Shown: one piece after another, positions 49,149-60,319 of the stretch
Layout of the letters: each line of letters starts with the position of its first letter
How positions within the stretch are numbered: position 1 is the stretch's first letter
NCBI GenBank assembly: GCA_048013815.1
Contig: CM106585.1
Coordinates: 22,444,001 to 22,508,000, forward strand
Source: Setoptus koraiensis
Taxonomy: Eukaryota; Arthropoda
DNA length: 64,000 nucleotides
Reading direction: 5' to 3'
Notes under the pieces: model-generated
Told to the model about the DNA's origin: nothing
Seen by the model: the letters and a program-made list of their open reading frames with translations, nothing else
The model's database searches: none
Program-made: the position numbers and the translations under genes

Positions 49149-50943
49149 TCATGTGCCACCAGGTGAGGGCGACACAGGGGGCGTGAGATAATCCAATTTT
49201 ATATCGTAGAATTCGTCGTAACAGTCATCATTGGCTCCTTTAGACAGCTTAAAATATCCTGTTTCGCCCCAATAGTAGCCATGCGAGTTTCTGAATAACC
49301 AATATTCGTCGCCATTTTCCACACCGTGGCCCACGAGCAGCATAGCGTGATTTCCATTATTTTGTTCACAATTGAGTCCGTCATGCACCAGACCACCGTA
49401 GGCAGAAAAATCTTCAGGTATCTTTAAGAACGCCAAAGATGGACCCGACATTTTTAAGACAGTCGGCAAAAGAGCTCTGCTGTATATATTGTTGTAGGTC
49501 AGTACAACTGGCCGCTTGTGGCCGGCCTTATGCCAATCGTCTTTCTCGTAGGGACAAACAGAATCTCTAGCCAAATAAGGATAATCAGAACGCAACTCGG
49601 CGCCCCATTCTCTGACGAATCTCTCCACAGATCGGCTGTTTCCTCCTGCACAACCGGCCATATCGACATGTTTGCCACAATCGACCACATACTGTTCGCT
49701 GAATGGCACTAGCTGGTTTGTCTGCTTACAATGCCACCACTCCATTAAGGCAACAATCGCGAACGCATAACAACTGCCACAGAGGAACTGGTCTCTGGGA
49801 ACAGTTAGGCAACCGCCTCCGCGATGATCCAGATAAACTTGGTCCTCTATTGGCGAACCATTGCTGGAGTCACTCAAATAACCCAAACGGACCCTCTTTA
49901 ACGACTCGTGATCCGCATCGTTACTAGCACTAGAAGCCAACGATCCTACAACACTGCTTGGGCTTGATGATTCGTCTCCGTCGTGTTCACTGGTTATCTT
50001 ATTGAAAATATCAGTCAACCAGGTAAATTGTCGCTTAACATAGTCAACAGAGTTTGGAACTATCTCCAACAGGTTTAATTGTTTTTCCGGCAAGCTGTCT
50101 TTAGTTGTACAAGTGTTCGTGGCTTGACTAAACAACTCCAAGGGTTCGTGCTCAGGATTCGTCGACGGCACCCGCTTCACGAATTTTTTACTCTCTTTCG
50201 GTTGTTTGCCATCGACCATAGATCGAAATTCATCAATTTTCATATCGCTATTATGCTCTCTTCTATCATCTTCCTCATCAATTTGCTCGCATCCGACGTC
50301 TCTCTTACATCTATGACTATCTATCGTTATCTGCAGTTGCTGAGCTAGTTGACGATAACCAGGTTTCTTTTCTGCGACAATGAGCGCCAGCATTTGCTCC
50401 AGTCGTTCAAGATCAACGCCAGCCAGTGGTTCCATCTTGTAACTTTTATCAGCCACGCCGGAGTCTGATTCGCCTTGCTCCTCTTTTCTGGGTTTAATAC
50501 CAGAGTACATCTTTTTAAGCTCTTCTTGCGTAAAGTCACTAAATTGATTGATGCTCAAGAAATATTTTATTCTGCCTAATCTAAATGCCATATTATGCAC
50601 AAATGTCTTGAGAGCACTCGCAATGAACAACTTCTTTCTAGCCAATTCATCTCTGATTGTTGGATAGATCTTTTGAAATGACTTCTTTACTTGGCAGACA
50701 AGAGAAAACGAAGACCTGAGTTGAGCATTGCTAATTCATTTGATGTCAACTATTGTGAATCATACAATCAACAGTGCTACTTACTTTGTAACGATCCCAA
50801 TCGAAAATCTTCGGCAGATGAATGCTTGAATTCCTCGGCTTCAGTGTGATCCCTTCGGCATCTGTCGGCTGCCAAGACAGTAATAACAGTAGTGTGAGCA
50901 GACCGGATAATAAAAGAGTAATGCGAAAAACTGAGCTCATCAT
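49149..50943 (-). CDS. Papain-family (C1A) cysteine protease with long insert
   Basis: Exon 1 (50943-50785) encodes a signal peptide (SSVFRITLLLSGLLTLLLL) and the start of the I29 propeptide (IFDWDRYK). A GTAAGT donor leads to exon 2 (50684-49149), in frame, for about 564 residues. The propeptide continues ELARKKLFIASALKTFVHN and INQFSDFTQEELKK. The mature domain has the oxyanion Gln and catalytic Cys in QFLCGSCYAFA (about C358), His in NGNHAMLLVGHG (about H499) and Asn in WLFRNSHGYYWGE (about N519). Between propeptide and mature domain lies an acidic, Ser-rich insert of roughly 200 residues, absent from ordinary members (about 330 residues). It should be a secreted or lysosomal endopeptidase made as a zymogen, perhaps digestive. 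Subfamily is not assigned. Confidence 0.9.
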
Positions 50944-51708
50944 TATTCTATACTCTGCTTCTTCTACCGAGATTACTGTATCGTCGCTCTATGATTGAAT
51001 TTTAAATCTGTAGTGATGGTTTTTGGTATGATGTTCCGTTCTCGTCATGCACTCACATCCTAAAGGTAAGTTCTACCACCAGCAACGATTTGCTTTTCAT
51101 CTATCTTCATGCAATCACATGCCTCAGCGTTCATGATATGCGAACCGTTTGCCCGATCTTTTTCTGTTCAATATATAAATATAACTTAGCGGCATGCATA
51201 CTGTATTGGGAGAATTCATTCTCGAAATAGCATTGATTCTTTGACGCCCCCTTGATCCTTGCTCGTTGACTAGAATTGCCGGAAGAATCCATATGGTGCC
51301 AATCCTAGGAATATCAAACAAATTGGGCTGATGGTGGTGGCATTAATACCAAAGGTAGTGATCATTAGCGCTGTGTTAGGTTTTCTTTTTCGAAAACTTG
51401 ATCGTCTATTCCTAAACATCAAAGCAAGATGATCTTTTGAACGCTCCTTTTCTGGCTCAGTCAGGTGTCCAATCCGAACATTCTTTGCATGCACCCTTCC
51501 AAACAAATACTGGCATTCTCACTGTATCTGTTCGAATTTTGTGTGTAATTGAATCTGCGGCGCTTTCAACAATCAATGGGCTATTTACATTTCCACTCTA
51601 TAGCATGTCGAACAAGAACCTATAACTGAGCTGATTAGTAGGATCGAAGCTTTGCTTATTCATTTGATGCCAACTATTGCAAATTGTATGATTAACAGTA
51701 TCACTTAC
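50944..51708. other. Spacer between protease gene and orphan exon, part of a local duplication
   Basis: From about 50945 to 51300 the sequence resembles the flank of the orphan exon (51860-52094, continuing at 57648-57783), for example at GAATCCATATGG. The region thus represents one copy of a tandem duplication carrying the promoter of the protease gene. A minus-strand frame at 51270-51506 has no recognised motif. Confidence 0.55.
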
Positions 51709-51858
51709 TTTATGACGAGCCCAATCAGAGATCTTCGGCAAATGAATGCTCAGATTCTTCTGCCTGACGCTGGTTCCTTCGGCACCTGGCGGCTGCCAAG
51801 ACTTTAGTGACAGTAGTAGAAGAAGACTGGATAGTAGTAGCGGAGCGCGACAAATCAT
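51709..51858 (-). pseudogene. Orphan first exon of a second C1A protease
   Basis: Fifty codons encode a signal peptide (LLLSSLLLLLSL) and the propeptide start SIHLPKISDWARHK, clearly paralogous to exon 1 of the neighbouring protease (SIHLPKIFDWDRYK). The same GTAAGT donor follows. Intron similarity continues for about 60 bases and then stops, and no second exon is found before the neighbouring gene. It is a partial tandem duplicate left without the body of the enzyme. It could still be transcribed because its upstream flank was copied too, though that flank is now interrupted by the LTR element. Confidence 0.75.
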
Positions 51859-52094
51859 CGTTACTCTATTACTATATTTCCGCCCTATGATTGTATTCTA
51901 AATCTGCGGCTTATGTTTTTTGAGAGGTGTTCCGTTTTCATCCTGCACTCACACCCGAAAATAAAGTTTCGCCATCAGGCATTTTCGTTGGTCTTTCGGC
52001 AACTCGCCCTTCATCTATCTTCAAGCCAGCATCTATCTACATGCCTCGGTATTCATGACATGCAACTGACAAGTTGTTTGTTCAATATATATAT

Positions 52095-52389
52095 AGAGGC
52101 AGCTGTAGCAGCAGCAGCAGCAACAACAAGCAACAACAGCTAATCGACTATAATGAAGACTCTACAGAGTGGCCTTAAAGTCACTCTGTAGAGTCCCCCA
52201 AACGCTTGTAACAGGCTCCACTACAGCCTCTACTCCTCAATAGAGGAGCTGCAGTGGAGCCTGCGACCCACCTAGGGTCTGCCCTTGGCAGTGCTGCACC
52301 TTCCCCTATATAAGGGGGCAGCACTGCCAATCTGAGTCAGTATCGTTTGTGAATTCATAAAATAAACATCATAGATATCATTTATTACA
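52095..52389 (+). repeat. 5' LTR
   Basis: It begins GAGGCAGCTGTAGCAG and ends TTTATTACA, matching the copy at 57357-57647. It contains a TATATAAGG box near 52312 and an AATAAA signal near its end, the usual U3 and R signals. An 18-base palindromic pair (ACTCTACAGAGTG / CACTCTGTAGAGT) lies near 52160-52193. Confidence 0.9.
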
Positions 52390-52792
52390 TTCAACCAGTA
52401 GGATCTGAATTGTCTCTAGCACACAGCGCGTGAGCTCACGCGCAGGCACACAAGCACCTCGCACACAAACACATCGCACACAAACACAAAGTCCACAAAC
52501 ACATGAAGTAGTACACAAACACAAGTACACAAACACTTCTCGCGCAAGCACACAACTTGTGATTCACAAGCGCCCGCTAGAGGGCCAACACGATCGCACT
52601 GAGCACTCACCAAGTGCGATAGTACACACAATTCAGCACCATATTTCAATGGTGTTGTACACCAAGTGACCATTAAGAATAGACACACTATTCTAAAACA
52701 TCAATAGTTATATTCTGCCATTATCAAGACAGTGTTCAACCAAATTGCAACACACACAACACAGTTTGACAAACAAACTCCAATACACAGCA

Positions 52793-53728
52793 ATGGCAGG
52801 ATCAAACAAATCAACAAAGTCAAGAAGATCAAACAAAGGCAAAAAGACCAACCAAGCAACCGAACCAAAAACAGTTCGCGACAGTAGCGCACATTCATCG
52901 CTATCCAGAGCAACCGCTCCCACTCAGCATCCTGACATGGCGCACCAAGGCCTAGCGATGAATTACCAGGACTACTATAGAAGACCAATCCTGAAGATTG
53001 GACCAGTCTTCGAAGGTCCTAAGGGTGCCTTAGCTCCAACAGCATGGATCAAACAATACAAGATCCATGCAAAGTGGATGAACTGGTCTGAAGAGGACAA
53101 GATCGAGGCAATAGGGATGCACCTATCAGGAGTAGCCCTTAAATGGTACTCGAGCACTATCCTCGAAGTTCGAGACTTGGACAGCCTCTACTGGGAGGAG
53201 TTTGAAGAGTCGTTCCTGGAGAGGTTCGACCACAAAACTGAAAGTCCATTGGATAAATGGCTGGACTATACACTAGAGAAGTCCAACGACGTAGCCACGT
53301 ACTTTAACGAAAAAGTACACTTAGGCAACCTCGCCAAACAAAACCTGGAAAACCAGATCTCTGGTTTAACTCGCGGGATGCCATCCCGATATCGAATGGC
53401 TTTTGCAACTGGTGGCCGCATATCCTCAATCAATGCCTGGCTGTCAATGGCCCAAAAGCTGGAGTCTGCTTATGGCAAGCCAGACAGGGCACCAGTCGGC
53501 AAGCCATTCAACCCAATGAAACGGGATGGCAACAACAACACTAAACCGGAAGTTAGCCGAGCCAGCACTCCGAGAGTCCAATGCCAGATTTGTGCCAAAC
53601 AAGGCAAGCCAAATCAAATGCACTGGCATAGCAACTGCCCGAATAAGCTCGTTGGCAGAGTTAATGTCGCCGAGGATCTCGAACAGGAAGAGATCCAGGG
53701 AAAAGAGGAAAGCAGCCTAGACAACTAA
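52793..53728 (+). mobile_element. Gag region of the Ty3/gypsy element
   Basis: The frame of about 312 codons starts MAGSNKSTKSRR with a basic head. It includes a capsid-like stretch (WIKQYKIHAKWMNW, GVALKWYS, FLERFDHK) and a Cys/His knuckle-like segment (CQICAKQGK...HWHSNC). These are features of a retrotransposon Gag. Confidence 0.85.
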
Positions 53729-53766
53729 TTTACTTACCTGGACGACTAGGAACTTACAATGTCAAA

Positions 53767-56709
53767 GTGCTCCTCGACCCCGGAGCAAACATAACATGCA
53801 TTGATGAGGACTTAGTCAGGAGATTGAAACTAATTGTTCAGAAACACAAGATACCAATAAAACAATTAACTTCAACCACTCATAGTCTAGGCTGCGTCAA
53901 CATATTACTCACCATAGGTAAGATCACACACGAGATAGAGGCTCATGTCCTCAGAGATCAGCACCACGATCTCATCCTGGGACTAGAAGAAGGAGCTCTA
54001 TACAAACTCAAACTAAACCTACATCGAAGACAGGTAAAACAGAACGGTCAAATACTCCACGAGTGCAATAACCGAACCACACAAGTTGGAACTCCCAAGG
54101 AGTCAAAACCAACTCACCAACAAACACCCAAACAGGCTCGATGCCTCAACACTCAAGCGCAAATCACTCCAACAGAGCAGGTCACCTTACGAAGTGTCCT
54201 AGAAAGATACAATCAATCCTTGGATCAACGAGATCCATCAATATTGTATACTGTCCCAAATGTTCAGCACAGTCTGCTCCTCACCACTGACACTCCAGTG
54301 TCAAGTTGCCCACATCGGCTCTCAATGGATAAGAGGCTAAAGATCAACACCATGATCCAGGAGTTGATGGATGAAGGTAAGATCCAAAGATCAGCGTCGC
54401 CCTATGCCTCACCTGCTTTCCTTGTAGGAAAGAAGGACGGCAGCTCAAGAATGGTCATTGATTACAGAAAACTCAATGATGTCACAGTTGTCGAACCATA
54501 CCCGATACCACGTATGGACGATCTCTTGGATGGTATGCGAACGCCACGGGTATTCTCCGTCATTGACCTGAAAGGAGCCTATCACCACATCCGAATGTGT
54601 CCGGACGACATCTCTAAAACAGCCTTCGTCACCGCGGATGGGCATTATGAATGGCTGGTCATGCCTTTCGGTCTGAAGAATGCCCCAGCCACATTCGCAC
54701 GATACATGAACCATTTCCTTAGGCAGTATCAACTCAAGAACACTGTAATTTACTTCGATGACATACTCATCGCAACACACGATCTGGAGAGCCATCTCAA
54801 GGCACTAGAAGATCTCTTCTCAGCTTTGGCCAAGGAAAACCTTACAGTCAACACCGACAAATGCCATTTCTTGAAGGAATCAGTTGATTATCTAGGTGTC
54901 ACTCTCAGCAAGGAAGGAATCAAAACACAAGACCAGAAGGTTCAGTCCATAAGCGAGATGGCATACCCTAGAAACAAGCATGAAGTACAACGGTTCCTAG
55001 GAATGGTCAACTTCTATCATAAATTCATACCCAATTACGCCTTCCATGCAATTCCACTTTACAACCTGCTCAAGAAAGAGGTAACTTGGCAGTGGTCAGA
55101 TGCTTGTCAGCTATCAGTAGACAAACTGAAGCAACTTCTCATCCAGGGAGAAGCACTCGTTCCCTTTGTTCGTGGAAGAACAACCATCCTCTACACCGAC
55201 GCCTCAGGAGTAGGCATAGGAGCCGTATTGAAACAAGTAGTAGAATCACAAGAAAGACCAGTGAGCTTCTACTCAAAAAGATTGTCATCGGCACAGCAGA
55301 GGTACACAACATCGGAACAGGAAGCACTTGCCATAGTTCAAGCCATCCAACATTGGAATTATTACCTCGATGGACACAAGTTCATCATCAGAACAGACCA
55401 CAAACCCTTAACTTGGCTCCAATCAATCACCAACAAGAATAGAAGGTTGTTCAATTGGTCGATAAAGCTCTCCGTCTATGACTATCAGGTAGAATACCTG
55501 CCTGGTGAAACAAACATCGAGGCTGACGCCTTATCAAGAGCACCAATTGTCAACCTGGTCACATTACAGGAAGTCCGCAATGCCATCCAAAACTCAGAAG
55601 ATCCAACTCCCATGAACACTTACGAAGAAGATGGGATCATTTACGTAGAAGTAGATGGTAAGCGTAAGTTGTTCGTCCCAGAATCTCTGAGAAGGACTCT
55701 GGTAATGGAGGCGCATAAGCGATTCGGGCATTTAGGAATCAAATCCACCAAGAATATCATCCAGCTTAAGTACCACTGGCCTCAGATTAACTCCGACATC
55801 CACCACTTCCTGGGAGGTTGTGACACTTGTGCCAGGTGCAAGAACTACTCACGACCCAGGAAAGGTGAAATGGGACACATGCCCATACCAAGACAACCAA
55901 TGGAGTTACTATCAATGGACACGGTCAGTGGATTCCGAAACTACGGATCACTAAAAACTAACTTGACCGTGATAGTAGATCATGCAACCAGATACGCCTG
56001 GACCTTTGCATCAAAGGACATAAAGGATGATCAAGCAATCAATTGTGTCAGACAAGTCATGCAAGCGATGGGACCAATCAAGACACTCTTGACAGACCGA
56101 TATCCGGCGTACTTCAGCAGGAGATTTGACAGATTTCTATCACATCACAATGTAGAACATAAGTTCACCACTCCTTACCACCCCCAGGCCAACGGGGTGT
56201 GTGAAAGGATTAATAGAACAATCACCAACAAATTGAGATGTTTGAAAAATGACAATCCACGAGCATCATGGATCAAGTTGCTCAAGGTGGCAACTTCACA
56301 ATACAACAACACCATACACACCGCGACCAAGTATCCACCAAGTTACTTAATGTTCGGCAGATCAACAGATCGGTACATAAATGAAAACAATGAGTTTCCG
56401 CCATTAGAACAAGCACGCAATGAAGCGTTGACAAACATTCAGCAACTTCATGAGAACAACAAATCAAGATATGATAAACATCAACTTCCAGTGGACATAT
56501 CAGTTGGTGATCTCGTGTTCACCAAGAGGCCTCAGCAGCTGAATCGGAAGAAGTTGGACAACCCATTCGATGGGCCTTGGCAAGTCCTCAGCCAAATATC
56601 ACCAACAGTGTTTGAGATTGCTAAGCGCGACAAACAAAACAACCAACCAACAACCTACTTCCACAGCACAATGCTGAAGAAGGCATCAGTGAATGAGATC
56701 GATATGTAA
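53767..56709 (+). mobile_element. Pol region of the Ty3/gypsy element
   Basis: The frame of about 980 codons carries, in order: an aspartic protease (LLDPGANITC), reverse transcriptase (VIDYRKLN, FSVIDLKGAYH, IYFDDILIA), RNase H (LYTDASGVGIGAVL), the integrase HHCC zinc region (HKRFGHLG, CDTCARCK) and the integrase core (ending PYHPQANGVCERINR). This domain order identifies Ty3/gypsy (Metaviridae) rather than Copia or BEL. Confidence 0.92.
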
Positions 56710-56915
56710 ATATGAAAGCAAACAGCGCCCCTAGTGGAGAAGTTGATAACTGTACAAAACTTGTAAACTAAACACGCGCAAGAATGCCTCTAGTGGAGAA
56801 AACGTGAAGCAAGCTCAAACAAACACTTAGAGCCGCGAGAACTGGCGCGAGAATAGATAACTTGCAATCAGCAGTAATAAGCAGTAATCATAGCTCATTA
56901 ACATTTTACAGTAAG

Positions 56916-57437
56916 ATGGCCAACAACAATTTAAATAATAACATAGAAGAGCCATGGTGGCTAAACAACAATCGCCACAACCAAAACGGCGAGTATTCAC
57001 AATTTTTAGGCATGTTGCCACCGGCCACCACCATGTTTGGCGATGATTATATCGCAAACCGGAGAGCCTTGACCGAGCAATGGGGTCCAGTAGGTCCGTA
57101 CCGCGACACTCCGCTCTCCCCGGACAACCGAGTCCTATCGGGTCAGGACACGCCGACCCAACAGGAGGCATTAGCCATATTGGCCTGGCTGGCTGAAGAG
57201 CCCCCGGCATGGCCGGAATATGTGCCATCTCCGGCACCGGCCAGTGAGGCCGCGGACGACGACGAAGACGCCGACGAAGACGGCCAAGATGATTCTCCTC
57301 CCCCGGAGTCCCCAATTATTGTGGTTGGGTGTCCACCTCCGGAGGGGGAGGAATTTAGAGGCAGCTGTAGCAGCAGCAGCAACAACAAGCAACAACAGCC
57401 AATAGACTACAATGAAGACTCTACAGAGTGGCCTTAA
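56916..57437 (+). mobile_element. Extra acidic frame between pol and 3' LTR of the element
   Basis: About 173 codons start MANNNLNNNIEEPWW, pass through a Pro/Asp/Glu-rich region (ADDDEDADEDGQDD) and end inside the 3' LTR. It has no signal peptide, membrane segment or Cys pattern, so it is not an envelope. I do not recognise it. Codon-like composition and length suggest a real accessory frame of the element. Confidence 0.5.
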
Positions 57438-57647
57438 AGTCACTCTGTAGAGTCCCCCAAACGCTTGTAACAGGCTCCACTACAGCCTCTACTCCTCAAT
57501 AGAGGAGCTGCAGTGGAGCCTGCGACCCACCTAGGGTCTGCCCTTGGCAGTGCTGCACCTTCCCCTATATAAGGGGGCAGCACTGCCAATCTGAGTCAGT
57601 ATCGTTTGTGAATTTCAAAAATAAACATCATATTATCATTTATTACA
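57357..57647 (+). repeat. 3' LTR
   Basis: Direct repeat of the 5' LTR with a few differences, including one CAG unit fewer near its start. It is followed by TATATATA, matching the host sequence before the 5' LTR. Confidence 0.9.
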
Positions 57648-59199
57648 TATATATAATCTAATCCCATGCACAGAGTACAAGTACTAACAAGTAAGGGAAT
57701 TCTCTCTCGAAATAGCATCGATTTTTGTACGTGCTCTTGATCATTGAGCATTGACGAGAATTCCCGAAAGAATCCATATGGCGTGCCACTGAATGTGATG
57801 ATTTAGAATAAACATTGCCATATATCATCATCTCGTGATTTTGATATTCGTGATTCAGACATTTGAGATTTCAGTTGGGAGCCTTCCTCGAGATGGCGCC
57901 ACAGCTCCGTCAAGGCCCCGCACAGCGAGCAAGCTCGTCCCTTTGGACGTGCATCTGTTTGTGTTCACCTGTGCTGCTGTCGTCTATGGGAAGAACAAGC
58001 GAGCGATCATAGGAACGGATAAACGAAGGCGCAAGTTTATGTTTGACGAGCAAACAGACCGGAAAAAGCGAGCTGTCGATGAGTGTATCTCTATAAAATA
58101 CTTTGGCTCATTCTGGTTTCAGTGTCATCAGCGACAACAACTCATGACACTGTTGGGACACGAATTGCGCCGCATTATGTGGGTGAAGTTGCGTGTCGCG
58201 GGCCAGCCGAGTCGTACTATTTTTTCTAATCCAACAGGTTGCTCACGGCAATAGTGGAACTTTTGAGAGTTTCAATGCACACTTACTTGGCACTGTTTAG
58301 TTTTCAGTGCTCGCGGATTTATACTTGCTGCTCTATATCAGTTTAAGTATATCTCCGATAGGTGTGATGTTACAACAATTATCCAGCCATGTAAGCTAGC
58401 TGTCTCTGTCATAAGTGTTATTGTGTTGAGTTATCGCTCATAGTGGGCACATTATTATTGTCACAAATAGCTTAATATAAAGCTATTTAGTTATAGTTCA
58501 AATGCAAACTATAGCACTCATCACCAACATCTTTTTTCTCCCCCATCACCACGCTCATCTTCACCCTACCAATAGTCATATGAGCTTGTCAAGCTGAACG
58601 ACGTTGCCGACATATTCCAATTGCGTCTTTGCCATCATGACAAATTGGCGCACTTGTCTAGCCACATGTCACAGCTCAAGGCCGAAAGAACGAACCCATT
58701 TGCCAACTACCTATTCAGGTGTCTCCCACAAACTAGGAGACACAATTGTTACTAGCTTATCCATTGGCACCTCCCACCGCTCCCATATCTCCCTGGTTGG
58801 TGTGGATAAGTTGGCACAAGTTGATTGTTGTGCGCATGTGGGCTCTGTCAATATAGAGAAGAGCGACTTGCGCCAGCCAAACTCAAGATGGAAAACAAGT
58901 GCTGCGCATGCTCAACGAAGCGCGTTCCAGTGAGGAGCGATGCAAGTTTTGGCGGTGTGCTGGTCACTTTCGATTTGCAACATCATCGGACAACAACAAC
59001 AACAACAGCAACAACAACGACAGCAACCATAACAACATGAGCACTTGTTAATTAGATCAAAATGACAGGAGCAACAACAACAGAGAGCAACAATTGATAG
59101 AAGCACACATTTTAATTATAACACACCTAGTTAAGCTAGCTACTGGCATCAGTTGGTCAGTTTAGTTTAGTTTTGCATCGGTTGTGTTTGCATAACAAA
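57648..59199. other. Spacer before Fringe, with a possible exon remnant
   Basis: The first 135 bases are the other half of the interrupted protease-flank duplication. A plus-strand frame at 57835-58254 is not recognised. At about 58577-58718 a plus-strand segment preceded by AATAG and followed by AG|GTGTCT reads KLNDVADIFQLRLCHHDKL and later RTNPFANYLFR, which looks like a real internal exon of some gene, perhaps a stranded fragment. CAA repeats near 58985-59030 precede the Fringe start. Confidence 0.35.
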
Positions 59200-60319
59200 A
59201 TGCATTCTCGACAACACCAACGGCGTCAATCTTTTCGTAACAGTGAAATTGTGATATTAATAAATCTAGTGATAGCTATAATGATAATTAGCGACACCCT
59301 TACAATGTCTAACACATTGTCAATCACTAGTGGCGGCAGTCAAGTCATCGGCAACAACTCAATTGGCAATATTGTTAATGCATCAACTACAACAGTATCA
59401 CACAACCTCAATACCAGCCACACTAATTCAAATATCAACAAGACAACAGCAACAACGACAACAATTACCCACAATGATGCTGATGTTTTCATTAGTGTCA
59501 AAACAACAAAAAGATTTCACAAGAAACGATTGAATATTGTCCTAGCCACTTGGTTTAAACACGCCATAGATAATACATATTTTTTCACTGATGCCAATGA
59601 TGATTATTACATAAGACATACAAATAATCACATGATTAACACGGGTTGTGCATCAACGCATAGTCGCAGTGCATTGTCTTGTAAAATGGGCTACGAATTT
59701 AGTTATTTCATAAACAACAGCAGTAAGAGTTGGTTTTGTCATTTTGACGATGACAATTATGTTAATGTTAAACAATTATACAAATTACTTGTTGATTACG
59801 ACCCAACACAAGACTTGTATCTTGGTAAGCCGAGTATTAGAGCACCATTGGAGCTTAAATTAGACGCATGGCCCGATCAAGTCGATCAACAGCAACAACA
59901 ACAACAGGCCAGATTCAGGTTTGCCACTGGTGGGGCCGGCTTCTGCCTGTCACGATCTCTGGCTAACAAGATGATTCCGTACGCAAGGTGAGCTAATTAG
60001 ATCTAATCTCATTCATTTGGTAATTTATTAAATCTCATTTTTTGTTGTGACAACGAGTGAAAATTAAACACAATCCACATTATAATGTTGACTAATTGTT
60101 GATCACTATCAATGTGTACTCTACTATCAATATCTTCCCCTATCCGTACACAGCAATGGTCAATTTGAGGCAATAAGCGAACGCATAAGGCTACCCGACG
60201 ACGTTACTATTGGTTACATAATTGAGCATTTACTCAAAACCAATTTGACCATCATAGATCGATTCCATTCACATTTGGAGCCATTGAAATTCCTAAAGAA
60301 GCACACATTGCCACAACAG
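59200..60319 (+). CDS. fng: Fringe glycosyltransferase, first two coding exons (3' end beyond window)
   Basis: Exon 1 (59200-59987) and exon 2 (60154-60319) give 318 residues. Fringe adds GlcNAc to O-fucose on Notch EGF repeats in the Golgi. A short basic head and a hydrophobic anchor (about 17-38, VILINLVIAIMIISD) are followed by a Ser/Asn/Thr-rich stem. The catalytic domain has ADVFISVKTTKRFHKKRL, TWFKHA, the metal-binding DDD in CHFDDDNYVN, YLGKPSI and ATGGAGFCLSR. Exon 2 supplies RLPDDVTIGYIIEHLL and DRFHSHLEPL. Junctions are AG|GTGAGC and ACACAG, in frame, and exon 2 ends in phase 0 at CAG|GTGAGT. The last part (LSYGMFE-like and the terminal block) is not visible and should lie past 64000. 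ATG at 59200 is the first Met in the frame. Confidence 0.94.

Larger units (their letters stand above)
52095..57647 (+). mobile_element. Ty3/gypsy LTR retrotransposon, looks whole
   Basis: The element is about 5.55 kb with two direct LTRs of about 290 bases, gag, a protease-RT-RNaseH-integrase pol region and an extra frame before the 3' LTR. It sits in a TATATA stretch that is repeated on both sides, consistent with a short target duplication. The LTRs differ by a handful of substitutions and small indels, so insertion is fairly recent. No obvious breaks are seen in the long coding frames. Gag and pol are in different frames, as in relatives that use ribosomal frameshifting. It split one arm of the protease-flank duplication and is therefore younger than that duplication. 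Confidence 0.92.

Noticed and set aside
56827-57315. Minus-strand frame of about 162 codons within the LTR element
   Set aside because: It mirrors the acidic frame on the plus strand; its Pro/Arg composition follows from GC-rich codons there, and no motif is seen.
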